Below, piece by piece: positions 13,502 through 23,342 of a DNA stretch of 62,000 nucleotides. Within the stretch, counting starts at the first letter, position 1. Every line of letters starts with the position of its first letter. The notes beneath the pieces were generated by a model, which ran no database searches, was not told the DNA's origin, and was given only the letters and a program-made list of their open reading frames with translations. Source of the DNA: Adiantum capillus-veneris (taxonomy: Eukaryota > Streptophyta > Polypodiopsida > Polypodiales > Pteridaceae); NCBI GenBank assembly GCA_014529385.2, contig CM043960.1:30354396-30416395 (forward strand), given 5' to 3'. A program made the position numbers and the translations under genes.

Positions 13502-15916
13502 ATGAGTAATACATCTTCCATTAGTGATAACCGCAAGTTTCACTTGAACATTAAGCTAAGCCAAGAATATGCTACTATGCGGAGTGTCTATCAAAGACCA
13601 GTTACAACTGCAAATGAAGCACAACAACTTTGCAACGAGGGAAAGAAACACATTGATATATGGACAGATGGGAGCTTGTATCCACATGATCCTAGCACTG
13701 GAAGGTATCCATCTTTTCACACACCTCATGATTTGATGAGATTTGTTGGTGACGGGTTGATGGCTTACTAGGATATAGTTCTAAGCTATCTCATTTACAC
13801 ATTGATCATACGCATTACATTCAATATCTCAAAACTGCTTTGTCTTCAAATGCAACAAGAATTTTAGAACTTGAAAACCAAATAGCATCTCTAAAACAAG
13901 AAAATCATCAGCTTCAGACTTTAAAAGAAACTCCAATAGGATTAAGAGCACGAGTAAAACGAATGAGAGATGTAGTAAACTTAACAGAAGGTTCTGAACA
14001 AAGAAAAAAAAGATTAAAGATTACTAGAGAACATGTGACTAGTCTTTTAGGATTTGATATGTCCAATGTTCAAGAAAGGGTAAGATTTGTGAATGAAGTA
14101 ATGAACAAAAGTGACATTTTGAAACTTTTGAAACTTCCTGAAAATCAAACTCAGAAGAAATTGGTATTTGTAAATTTACTGAAAGATATGGGTTTACTGG
14201 TCTAACCTTCTCAAATCCAAGAAGTTTGTGACACAATGGGGGTGAGTAGAAGGGGTTACAGGGCCATCTCTAAAACCTGGTTTCAGGTTTTAAATTACTA
14301 CAAGATTAAAGCTTTTAGGTTGCCTAGGCCTCACAACATTGGGAAAGTAAGGACTCTGTTAAACGAAGAAATACCCGAACATTTTGGAGAGTACTATCAT
14401 ATAGAAGGAACGATGCCATATGAAAAATAGAAAAAAAATCTTCTTTTGAGTATAATGTTTTTAATAACATTTGGATGAGTATAAAAAAAGTTCAATCTGC
14501 TATGGTGAGATACTATAACATGCGAGAAGTAGATTGTGAAGGAAAACTTATATTTGTTATGAAATTGGATGAAGCTCAAATTCAGAAATGTCAAAAAATT
14601 GAAAGAGTATCCATATCCCTAATGAATAGAGCATTGGAATATAGCCAAGGTAAGCTTGATTCCCCATACCACAAAACTCAATCAGAAATGGAGCTTTGGT
14701 AGATCAGAGCAGCTCAAATATCAGTAGAAAATCACGATACATTGAAATGGCTCTTGTTGCAGACCGCTATCCCTTCTGTTATACAGGACCAAAATGCAGG
14801 TGAAAAACTCCGTGTAGATGGCATGGATGACTTTATTGTAGAATGACACTTGAGTGGCGACCTAAAAGCATTGAAGTGCATGTTTAGTGTATGTGGAGGT
14901 GCCAATACCAAGTATCCATGTCTATATTGCATGGCAAGCACTGGAACAAAAAGATAGCTTGCAGAACACGAGGTTGGAAAACCACCATCGAGAAATAGTG
15001 TGAACGTCATCGACTACCCATCATCTTCTATGATTTGGGATCCAATTCTAGCAATACATTTAAAAAATGCACATATATGTACAATGCATGCAGAGATTAG
15101 AATCTTGGACAAATTGCTTCGACTCCATCTTGATTATGCATATTCTATTAAGCCAAGTAAACTTGCAGACGAGTGCATAGAAAAATGCGAGGCTTTGCTC
15201 TCTCAAATGGGTTTTCATGGCGGTCAAGTGCATCTAAAAAAAGGTCGTACTCTTTCAAAAGGAACGGGTGATGTTTTGCAAGATGTTTCAATGGGTGGAG
15301 AAAAAGCCAGAAGATTTTTGAGTAACCATGACAACAAACAAGTTGATGCTATGTGGAACTGCTGGAAGGATCTTTGTGTAATACCAACCAATGTCAAAAG
15401 TAGACCAGATGTAGCCAACAAACGCATGGAAGTGTGGAAGAAGCTCGATAATTTTTTGAAAGTTTTAAGACAACAAGTTAGCTCTGCTACTTATGTAGAT
15501 GACTTTAAAAAGACAATAAAGCTTTTAATAACTGCTATTACACATGCTTGGGGAGCAAAAGACATCACATATTACTTGGTGAGTATTCAATTACTTTTTA
15601 AAGTTTGGAAAGTATTTTACATTGCATCCTATGAGTTCAACTAACCTTTTTTAAAAAAATTTAGGATATTATGTACCTGCATGGACCATATTTTGCAAAA
15701 CAAGGACCCCTTCCAACATGGAATACTCAGGTAATGGAAAAATATCACTATCAAGCGAGGACTTCTTTTTTCAAATGTACGAGAAAGGGAGGGGGTCAAA
15801 AAAGGAGCAATTCACTAAAGGAATTATTCAATTGGTTCTATAGGAGGCAATTACAACGGATGAGATCAAACAACCATGCTGCTCAACCACAGATGGAGAT
15901 TAATGCTTCACTTTGA
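13502..15916 (+). pseudogene. Transposase-like gene, unclassified family, decayed
   Basis: The reading path starts at ATG 13502 (MSNTSSISDNRKF), shifts frame near 13771, and passes a coiled coil (ILELENQIASLKQENHQLQ at about 13852). It crosses a stop at 14203 and another at 14428, shifts frame again, then runs in one frame from about 14475 to 15578 with stops at 14700, 14844 and 14955. A clean 86-bp intron (15579-15664, GTGAGT...TTTAG) joins it to the last exon ending at 15916. Features: YPCLYC preceded by SGDLKALK (a zinc-ligand-like Cys pair), MHAEIRILDKLLRLH, and after the intron YLHGPYF, QVMEKYHYQ and KGGGQK, which I read as the conserved end of an RNase H-fold transposase. The family name is not known to me. 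No product is possible from this copy. Confidence 0.55.
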
Positions 15917-15992
15917 AACTTTGTACCGAATCTTTCTAAAGAGATCCAAATTCAAAAAAGATATTTTGGTGCAAAAAATTGTCAAATTTACA

Positions 15993-17766
15993 TCAGTTTT
16001 TTATTCTTTTGATATCTCTAGGCATGTCAGCCCTATATCTCAAAAACTTTCTTCTTTTATAGCCCCCAAGAAGGTTGACATTTGTCTCCTCAGCTGTTAC
16101 TGCATAGCTAGAGTAGCAAAGGAAGTATCCTGCTCTTGAGGCATTGAATCCTGCAACATACCCAAATATTCTAAGTGCTACAGCTCTCTCAAGTAGCATG
16201 ATCTTGTTTGCATTGATTTGAAGGGGAGCGTACCCCAAAAACCATGACAATATCTTCAGGGTAAATATTGGCAACTCAGGATCTTCAGAATATTGCATGT
16301 GAAAAGCACAGAAGGTGGCACTATCCAATGTAGGCATGTAGTGCATGAGAGAGGAGGCATCCCTTCTTGAAGTGCCCTCTATTGCTTTTTCTCTCGAGTC
16401 TTTAGCTCTCCCAAGAAAATTGTCTTTGTCAAAGGAGTTCATCTGCAAAACAAGACAAATGAGTAATTAAAACAAACTTGGAAAAAAAGGAAGATTTCAG
16501 AAGGGAGATCAAGGTGAAACTAAATCTACCTTTTGCAACTCATCCTCGGCAATGACTTTTTCTTGAAGGAGATTGCATGATCCAGTCATCTCTCTTATGT
16601 CAACGTCATTTTCAGTTTTCTTCAGCTTAAAGTCTCTGCCAAAAGATTGGATGCCAAGCTCAACAAGTCTCTTGTCAAAATCCTCATCTTTGAGGGAAGG
16701 TTTCTCCTCTTCCACTCTGTTCATGCATAGAGCAAGTGCATCAGGAGCAGGAATAAAATCTTTATTGGATGTCTAAAGATCAAGTGCCAAAAACTCCTCT
16801 TTTGACTCTTCTTCTGTGTCAATAAAATCTTTGGCCACCTTAGAAGCTTCAAAAATGGTTGCAATACAGTAGTCCACTCTTTTTATGCATAGAGCAAGTG
16901 CATCAGGAGCAGGAAGAAAATCTTTATTGGATGTTTGAAGATCAAGTGCCAAAAACTCCTCTTTTGACTCTTCTTCTGTGTCAATAAAATCTTTGGCCAC
17001 CTCAGAAGCTTCAAAAATGGTTGCAATACAGTTGTCCTCCCTCATATTAAGTAGACATTGAATATGATGGAGAGGGATATACTCTTTTCCATTGATATAG
17101 AAGTAGGGAAGGTTTGGAATAGTAAGGGAAGCCTCAGACACCTCTACCTCCTCTATGGGCTCATCAATGACAGTACTAGCTCTAAATTGAGCCACATCAA
17201 AATTTGCACTCTCCTGCTCCTCAGTTGCAGCATCAATTTCCTCCTCTTCTAAAATTTCACTTTTCTCAAGCTGCAAAACTGTGGAAACATTTGTATTTGT
17301 TCCCTCTTTGTCTGTATCTTTCACTTCATCACCTTTGCCTTGCATATCAACTTTAAGGAACAAAAAGAAAAGAAAGGCAACTTATTTCAGAACAAGGTTG
17401 CAGGGCTTTGAATGTAACTGACAAGAAATCGTTGGTGGACAAATAAATGAAGTCTTCTTAGAAAATCTTCCTAGCCTCCTTGTTACTTTGCCTTTCTCGA
17501 TTGAGTAATTGGTAGTAAATTCAGTTAGATGGCAATAAGTCTTACCATCTAAAACCAAACACTTGCCTTCAACTGCCTCTTCAAACTCTTTGAATTCTTC
17601 TGACAAAAAAGTCCTTCAAATAGTCTAGCATAACTGCAAGATCAAACAAAGGGTTGAATATTTCATATGCCTTGGTGTACACTTCCATGTCACCACCATC
17701 CATGACAGCAACCAAGAGCTTCTCACTTTGACTCTCCTCTAAAATCTCTTCACGACCTTCGTTCAT
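15993..17766 (-). pseudogene. Acidic protein gene in the TIR transposon, unknown function
   Basis: Starts at ATG 17766 (MNEGREEILEESQSEK). A one-base slip in a run of six A/T near 17605 moves the frame (LKDFF to SEEFKEFEEAVEGKC). After an unresolved junction near 17363-17390 an acidic stretch follows (EILEEEEIDAATEEQE, YFYINGKEYIPLHHIQCLL). A 162-bp tandem duplication (about 16716-16877 and 16878-17039) repeats the AKDFIDTEEESKEEFLALDL module; one copy has CAA replaced by TAG, which stops the frame at 16775. A well-formed 87-bp intron (16529-16443) joins QK to MNSFDKDNFLGRAKDSREK, ending at 15993. No domain recognised. It points away from the H3-like gene, with which it shares an upstream region. 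Confidence 0.5.
16716..17039. repeat. 162-bp in-frame tandem duplication
   Basis: Two near-identical copies at offset 162 (54 codons), each encoding FIDTEEESKEEFLALDL and a PAPDALALC segment on the minus strand. Few differences, so the duplication is recent relative to the rest of the element. Confidence 0.85.
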
Positions 17767-18897
17767 GGTTTGGTTGGGAAAAAGTTCAAATCGAAGAAGC
17801 TAGACCAAAACGGAGAGGCTAAGGCTGAAGAAGAACCCAAACGGCGCGATAGAAGCCCCAAGCACAATCTGCGGACTACCGCTATCGCGTCGTGCAGAGG
17901 TTTTGGCAGCAAAACCCAAACAGCGTGATAGAAGCACGAGGCACAATATGTGGCCTTCGTCTATCGCGTCGTGCCGCTCGATAAGAACGCGCCCAAAGAA
18001 GCCCGAACCAAGCGATAGAGCAATGATCCAAAGTTTGCAAAGACTCACCCTCGTGTCATGCGGGACCAACGTGATGGATAGAGAGAAGTGAGATAGAGTT
18101 GAGAGAGAAGTGAAACAGAGCTTTGATGTTAAAACTAAAAGATTCTCCCATCGTGCGGCACCAAAAAAAGTACAACACCACAAAAAGACGAGATCAAGCT
18201 TTATATAAGGAGGTCAAACATGACCGTTACAGACACATGTCATTTATGCACACATGCCATGTGGCAAGCTTTCAACGATCATTGTACGGATAGTCGTTTG
18301 TATAAAAAGCTCGAGTCAGGTGTTCATTTTCACCTTCCCCAAACAACACGTTCGCGTCGTTTCGTACCTAAGCATCCTCCGACATCTCTTCTTTCATCGA
18401 CCCGCACATCCTCTTTCGCATTATTTCATCCACCCACAAACCCCCTTTCTGCCCAATTTATCGCACGATGCAATAGCGAGTACTTCCACACTTTTGGAGC
18501 GCATCTTATCGCGTCATGCGATATCTTTTCATATTCCCGTACGAAGCGATAGCGAGTTCATCCTCTTTCCGTATGACGCGATAGCGAGCTTTTCCAGACT
18601 GTGGGAGTCCCTCCTATCGCGTCCTGTGGTGTCTTTTCATATTTTTGGGCCACGTGATACCAAGCTCATCATCTTCCCATACGACGCGCTAGCGAGCTCT
18701 TCCAGATTGTGGGAGGACCTCCTATCGTGTCCTACGGTATCTTTTTATATTCCCGAGCCATGCGATACCGAGCTCTTCCAGATTGTGAGAGGATCTCTTT
18801 TCGCATTGTTCTAGATATTTTAGAAGTCACTTGGACCTCTCTGCTGGTCTTGTTTTGAAGAATTTTGTGACAAAAGACAGAAGTTTTCGACTATCAA
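17767..18897. promoter_or_regulatory. Divergent intergenic region with CTATCGCG/CGCGATAG motifs
   Basis: Lies between the minus-strand acidic gene and the plus-strand H3-like gene. The octamer CTATCGCG or its complement, and one-base variants, recur on both sides: near 17845, 17882, 17924, 17961, 18011, 18508, 18546, 18576, 18615, 18683 and 18724. TATA-like boxes are at about 18199 (ttatataagg) and 18299 (gtataaaaag). The right part is a 108-bp tandem repeat. The motif density is far above the AT-rich surroundings and suggests binding sites for an element-encoded or host factor; that role is inference. Confidence 0.5.
18476..18807 (+). repeat. 108-bp tandem repeat, about three copies
   Basis: Each unit is a 76-bp part followed by a 32-bp part: 18476-18583, 18584-18691, and 18692-18807 (last one partial). 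Every unit has gcgag at its start and a tatcgcg-type motif in the middle. Because 108 is a multiple of three, one plus-strand frame (18254-18814) stays open and shows a 36-aa repeat (AIAS.SRLWE.LLS). Whether this is translated is unknown; I treat it as a promoter-proximal minisatellite. Confidence 0.8.
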
Positions 18898-19675
18898 ATG
18901 GCGAGGACAAAACAAATTGCAGGAAAAGTTTACCAAGCCCCAAAAATATTCAGAGAAAGATGATGACAACCAAAAAGAATCAGTCGATCCAGAGGTTGTA
19001 AAGAAAGAAGGGAAACCACCTACACAACGTCGTCAGAGGCCTACTGCTAGAAAAAGATTGAATTATCAAGTCAAATCTCTAAGGGAAATAAGGAAAGCAA
19101 GAAAGTATACTTGTCTTCTCATTCCAAAGCTACCTTTCATGAGAGTTGTCAAATAGACTTGTGAGCATGATGAATATCAAAACCTTTGTTTCAGTAAGGT
19201 GGAAATCTCAAGCCTTGATGTGCCTTTAGGAGGCTGCTGAGGATTTTCTTATAGACTTTATGAATGATAGCTACATTGCAGCTGCATTTGCTCATAGGGT
19301 CACACTTATGAGAAAAGATTTTGTGCTTGTGTCAAGGCTGAGGTACAAGTTTGCTAAGGCTCTTGAGCTTATTCCTAGTGAGGATCTTAAGGCCTTCCAA
19401 ATTTTAAATATCCCCCTTCCAGGCAGCAGAAAAATTCAGGGGTTGTCATTGAAGATGTTACACATCAGTATGAGATAAGAAAGGCCCAGGATACCAAAGC
19501 AGGCAAGGAGGTTGAGAGGGAGCAAGACATGATGTCAGAGAATGCTATCCTTACAGAGCAAGCAGAAATTTTAAGAGCATCCAACTCTCTCCCCTATGAA
19601 AAAGTTACATGCCAAATGGTTGTGGATGTCTCCTTGTGTGGGGATGATGAGGTGTACTGTGACATATTCCCTTAA
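18898..19675 (+). pseudogene. Histone H3 / centromeric-H3-like gene, frameshifted
   Basis: Starts at ATG 18898 with MARTKQIAGK, close to the canonical H3 tail (ARTKQTARK) and to the MARTK start of plant CENH3. The frame shifts near 18920-18955 into a basic tail (TQRRQRPTARKRLNYQVK) and the alpha-N/alpha-1 region LREIRKARKYTCLLIPKLPF. A TAG follows at 19154, a second shift occurs near 19195, and the rest of the fold reads RWKSQALMCL, a TAG at 19227, EAAEDFLIDFMNDSY and AHRVTLMRKDFVLVSRL. 'LLIP', 'RW' before alpha-2 and 'TLMRKDF' are CENH3-type rather than ordinary H3 features. A non-histone extension (KFAKALELIP... and, in another frame, a segment to TAA 19675) follows. Known role of the family: nucleosome core, at centromeres for CENH3. 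Two stops and two or three shifts make this copy a pseudogene unless unusual splicing removes them. Homology is strong; the CENH3 rather than H3 label is likely but not proven. Confidence 0.8.
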
Positions 19676-20050
19676 GACACAAGTATGCTTATAAACCCCA
19701 ACATTGAGCTTGGTGATACTGTGCGCTTTATTTGTCTCAGGTATGTGTTGCCCCTTTACTAATTATCAGTGCATGTGCAGGCACAAGGGCCTCATTGGGG
19801 GATGTGTTTTCTTTTCCAAGTGTCTTATGAGGGATCTTCCAGAGGCTATAGCTATGCAAATTCCCATACTTGATCCTCTAGTGACATAGTGCCTTTTTAA
19901 CAAGCAAGGAAGCCTTCAAGTTTTTTTTAGATTTTAACATAATGACCTACAATTACATAATATACCCCTATGTTGAAGGGTAAATCTTAACTCCTGACAT
20001 GTTATTTATAACATTTTGTGGTATTCCTAGCTAATTGTTATTTTTTGTAG
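19676..20050 (+). other. Linker between H3-like and Ulp1-like parts
   Basis: Contains an open stretch in one frame to 19889 (NYQCMCRHKGLIGGCVFF, IPILDPLV) and then AT-rich, intron-like sequence ending in tttttttgtag at 20050. It may be lost exons of either neighbour. No domain recognised. Confidence 0.3.
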
Positions 20051-21120
20051 AGGACATTGGAGTCTTATTATCTTCAATCTTTTGGAGAAAGATATTATAT
20101 TTATGAATTCATTGTCAAGTATCCATGGGAGAAGTACACTGTAAGTATGAAGTATGATCTATGCTTGACGGCCCATTGTTTTCTATTAGTAGCTTTTTGA
20201 TTGATGTCTTCTTGCAGTGCTGCCAAACTTATCGTTGATCACCTGAGTACCACAAATAAGGATTACAAAATATAGAAGGTTTCAAGTACTACAATCAAAA
20301 AGTGCTTTTACAAACAGACTCAACATCTTGTGGATGGAGGGTGCTTGCCAATGCATGGAGATATCTTGAGTCAAGGTGTAGGATGACTACACTCAATGTA
20401 AGTGTGTATCTCATGTTCCATTGATTTATTTTGATATTTTAACTATGTATGTATGTACTCATGTCCTTTAATTTCTTTTTCTATTTATTTCAGTTGCATG
20501 ACTATCCATAGTCTTGGGCCACATGGGTGAGAGAGAAGGTTGTTTCTATGGTTTTGGAAAGATCAATAAACCCAAATGATCCAGAATCTCCTTTACCACC
20601 AAAGAAAGGTAGAGCCACCAAGGGTTTGGATGCAAAGAAAATGGATCATAAGAAGAAGAGTCCTGCAAAGAATATCCATACAAAGAAAAGCCCTTCAAAG
20701 AAAAGGGATCACAAGAAGAAGAGTCCTACAAAGAAGAGCCATGCCAAGGGGAAGAGTCCCACCAAGAAGAAGAGCCCTACAAAAAGAAGAGCAGATACAA
20801 AGGGCCATCCATTCCACTCACCATTGAAATTCAAGGTTCAAAAGAGTCGTACGGCTAAGAACAGTAAGGGGGGGGCACCTAGCTCACCTTTCAAGCTACC
20901 ATTCATGTTGCTAAAGAAGGTTGCCAAGTCACCCAAGCCAACCACTCCTCAGGAGCCCAAAGCACCAATCCCTGCCAAGTCCCCCGTGCCAAGCCCTGAG
21001 GAGCCCAAGTCACCACCACCCACTCCTGAACTTTCACCCCCTCCCGAACACAAAAGAAAAAGGGTCTTTGAGGATGTAGAATCCTCTCGGGCCAAAAGAA
21101 AAGTGGAGTTTCATGATTGA
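20051..21120 (+). pseudogene. Ulp1/C48-like peptidase remnant with KSPTKK-rich tail
   Basis: Three exons with matching phase 0 and clean borders: 20051-20140 (donor GTAAGT), 20218-20397 (acceptor TTGCAG, donor GTAAGT) and 20494-21120 (acceptor TTTCAG). Exon 2 contains QTDSTSCGWRVLANAWRYL, which resembles the Gln...Cys-Gly active-site segment of Ulp1/C48 cysteine peptidases; such genes often travel in plant DNA transposons. In-frame TGA and TAA in exon 2 and TAG at 20509 break it. Exon 3 is open for about 200 residues and carries many KKSPTKK/KKSPAK units, an SPKK-type minor-groove DNA-binding motif as in histone H1 tails, then a proline-rich segment and KRKRVFEDVESS. It may be one protein or a peptidase remnant with a separate tail. 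The histidine and aspartate motifs were not found. Confidence 0.45.
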
Positions 21121-21349
21121 TTACTCCACAAAGGTTATGTACACTTTTGTTTATTTTTTCCATATGAACATATACCCTTTGGTGATTAATAATTTTGTAC
21201 TTCAAATACTTAATACCAACTATTTGATTCTTAAATGTGTATCATGGTGTCACGTAAGTTTAAAACAATATAAATAATGATCACAATAAGGTAGAGAAAA
21301 GACAGATATATTTGCAAAATGCAATGATTACAATATTGAACTTGTTTTT
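21121..21349. other. Intergenic space between convergent genes
   Basis: AT-rich, with the 3' ends of the plus-strand KSPTKK gene and the minus-strand unknown gene facing each other. Nothing else seen. Confidence 0.4.
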
Positions 21350-22609
21350 TCAAGTCCTTGCAAGTGGCTCAAATACAACTCTTTTTGGGGGAAGGCATGT
21401 GATGCAAGAGGTTGAATTCTCCATCCTTGTGCTCATCACAATTCCATCCACTTTGAATCTATACTCAGGAGATGTTTCATCAAGAAACTCAAGAGATTCT
21501 CTAACATCATGTAGTCTCCAATTTGTTGTTACTATAAGGCTTCTATACTCGGTGTGTGGATGGACTATTAACTTTAGTTCAAACTCTGGACAATTTTCCT
21601 TAGAGTCGAGAGGAACCCAGCTACCTAATTTGCTTCTCCATCTCCTATACTCGTAGCCCAGAACTAATGATTGACGACATAGTTGATATGAGATAGACAT
21701 AGAATTTGGGCTTACTCTACAACTAATATTATTGCCAATATGGAAAGTTTCTTTGATACTCCATCCGTCTCCAAGTACATTATCCAGTTAAGTCATAGAA
21801 ATCTTCTATTAAGCCACATCGTCTTTGTCCTCTGCAAGTCCATTGTTTTGAAACATGCCACAAAGACATGTATAGGCAAGAACCATTGAACTTTAGTCAT
21901 TCTTGATATCCTGCCCGGAGACATAGCTTTAAGGATGTCTTCTTTGATCTTGGATTTGAAGCTTGATGTAGTACATGCATCAAGAGCTTCCCAGTCAAGT
22001 GAACTTATGGTGGGAACGGGTAACTAATGTAGTTCTCCATATGCACCTTCTCGTGATGGAACCTTGTATTTTGCAAAATAGACAAACATATCCATTGTTT
22101 TGTAAAAAGAAGGTGGCTTGCCAGCATACATTGCATTTGCAATCCCTTTATGCATTGCTTTGAACGTCCCACTTAGACTCTCCACAGGATGCCATTCCAC
22201 AGTTGTTGAAGGAAATATATCTGGAATGGAATCAAAAAATGAGAAAAAACAATGGGAGAATGAAAAATTCATTGTATTAAACAAATTTTTTATTTTTTAT
22301 TTTACAGTAAGAATGCAGTGTGGGATGTTCGCCCCAGTCTAACACCATATCCTTGGCCATGTACACATGTTGAACCTTAGCTAGCTAGCCATTGTCGGTC
22401 ACTTTGAAAACAAGAACACGACCTTTCCGATGGTTTTTTACTTTATCACGTTTAGTTCTCTTCACTCTGTGTACACCTTTGCATGAAGGAAGCATTGTTA
22501 CCCAGTCATTCACACAAAAAGATATGGGCTTCCAAAGACCATCCTCTCTAACGTTATGAAAGTCACAAGAAGTTATGTTATGTGAAGGGCGACGTGCAGA
22601 TGACGCCAT
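21350..22609 (-). pseudogene. Unknown gene of the TIR transposon, decayed
   Basis: Starts at ATG 22609 (MASSARRPSHNITSCDFHNV) and contains a basic stretch (KRTKRDKVKNHRKGR). A TAG near 22385 interrupts it, then the frame continues (VYMAKDMVLDWGEHP). A likely intron (about 22306-22223, acceptor ttccattccag) leads to FPSTTVEWHPVESLSGTF and KPPSFYKTMDMFVYFAKYK. A further TAG lies at about 22024, then WEALDACTTSSFKSKIKED and VQWFLPIHVFVACFKTMDL; the last open part ends at 21350 (YEYRRWRSKLGSWVPLDS). No family recognised. It is the rightmost gene and reads inward from the right TIR, as expected for element cargo. Confidence 0.4.
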
Positions 22610-23025
22610 GGAAACTCAGGGATTAGAGAAGAAGAAAGAGAATATAGAGACAGAAAGACTTAAACCTCTCACAAAATAGAGAGAGAGTAAAAAAAGTATA
22701 TGTTTGAAAAAACTAGGTGATTTGTCATTAATGGCCTTGTTTTGAGAGCCTTCTGACATAGATTTCGTATCTTTTGACAACGATTTTGTGAAATATAAAA
22801 TAGAATAAAAGATGAGACTTCATTACTTTGGGCCGCAAATTAAATGAGATCACTCGTCAAAAGCACCTAAATATAGCAGTTTCAACCTTATGATCAAGAC
22901 ATTTAGCTGTTCTCCGTCAAAATAGGACCACCAAAACCCAAAATGGAGGAGACAAGACTTCCATACTTTTGTATACGTGTCAAATGACTACTGGACTATT
23001 CCTTAATCCTTAGATTAACAAATAA
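22610..23025. other. Right subterminal region of the TIR transposon
   Basis: Non-coding. Holds a short GA run near 22678 and AT-rich sequence up to the right TIR; presumably the promoter of the minus-strand gene. Confidence 0.4.
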
Positions 23026-23054
23026 CCCTTTTTGAGTCATTTTTGGCCCTAATG
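23026..23054 (-). repeat. Right terminal inverted repeat
   Basis: Ends ...GGCCCTAATG; the reverse complement matches 13123-13151 with one mismatch. Confidence 0.9.
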
Positions 23055-23329
23055 TCTTTCTCGTAAGATACTCCTTCTTCCTCTCAATCTACTCATAATA
23101 CCAAGCCTTTTTGGAGGGGGAACAGGCTCCATGTAAATCCGGTCCTCAACTGTTATCAATAGCTTGATTTCTCTCTCTTTTGAAGTATTGTTCATGCCTA
23201 TCTAACTAGGTGTTATGCTTTTTGTTGCTCTCTCCATCCAAGCACTCTTGTTATGCTCATTAGGAATCTATCCTAATGAAATGCTCACTATGTCTATGCT
23301 ATTTTTCACTACACACAAGTTATGTTGCA
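23055..23329 (+). repeat. 5' LTR of element D, right part
   Basis: Resumes the LTR exactly where 13122 left off (tctttctcgtaag), has an internal deletion of about 190 bp near 23095 relative to 31640-31830, and ends ATGTTGCA one base before the primer site. Confidence 0.85.
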
Positions 23330-23330
23330 T

Positions 23331-23342
23331 TGGTATCAGAGC
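23331..23342 (+). other. Primer-binding site of element D (tRNA-iMet type)
   Basis: Perfect TGGTATCAGAGC, one base after the LTR end. Confidence 0.9.

Larger units (their letters stand above)
13123..23054. mobile_element. 9.9-kb TIR DNA transposon carrying a histone H3-like gene
   Basis: The ends are 29-bp terminal inverted repeats with one mismatch (13123-13151 and 23026-23054, starting CATTAGGGCC). The flanks on either side are two parts of one LTR: ...gagatatactt at 13122 continues as tctttctcg at 23055, matching the uninterrupted 3' LTR near 29600. Borders are therefore defined by the empty site. The target duplication is very short: TTC/GTC if the first base is excluded from the TIR, otherwise unclear; a 3-bp duplication would suit CACTA- or PIF-like elements. 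Cargo: a transposase-like gene (+), an acidic protein gene (-), an H3/CENH3-like gene (+), a Ulp1-like gene with basic tail (+) and an unknown gene (-). All are damaged in this copy. The superfamily is not certain. Confidence 0.85.

Noticed and set aside
14700-20511. Recoded TAG as glutamine
   Set aside because: TGA and TAA stops and frameshifts occur in the same genes, and plant nuclear genes do not reassign TAG; decay is simpler.
13123-23054. Assigning the transposon firmly to CACTA
   Set aside because: Ends read CATTA, not CACTA, the target duplication is imperfect, and no Tnp2-type motif was seen.
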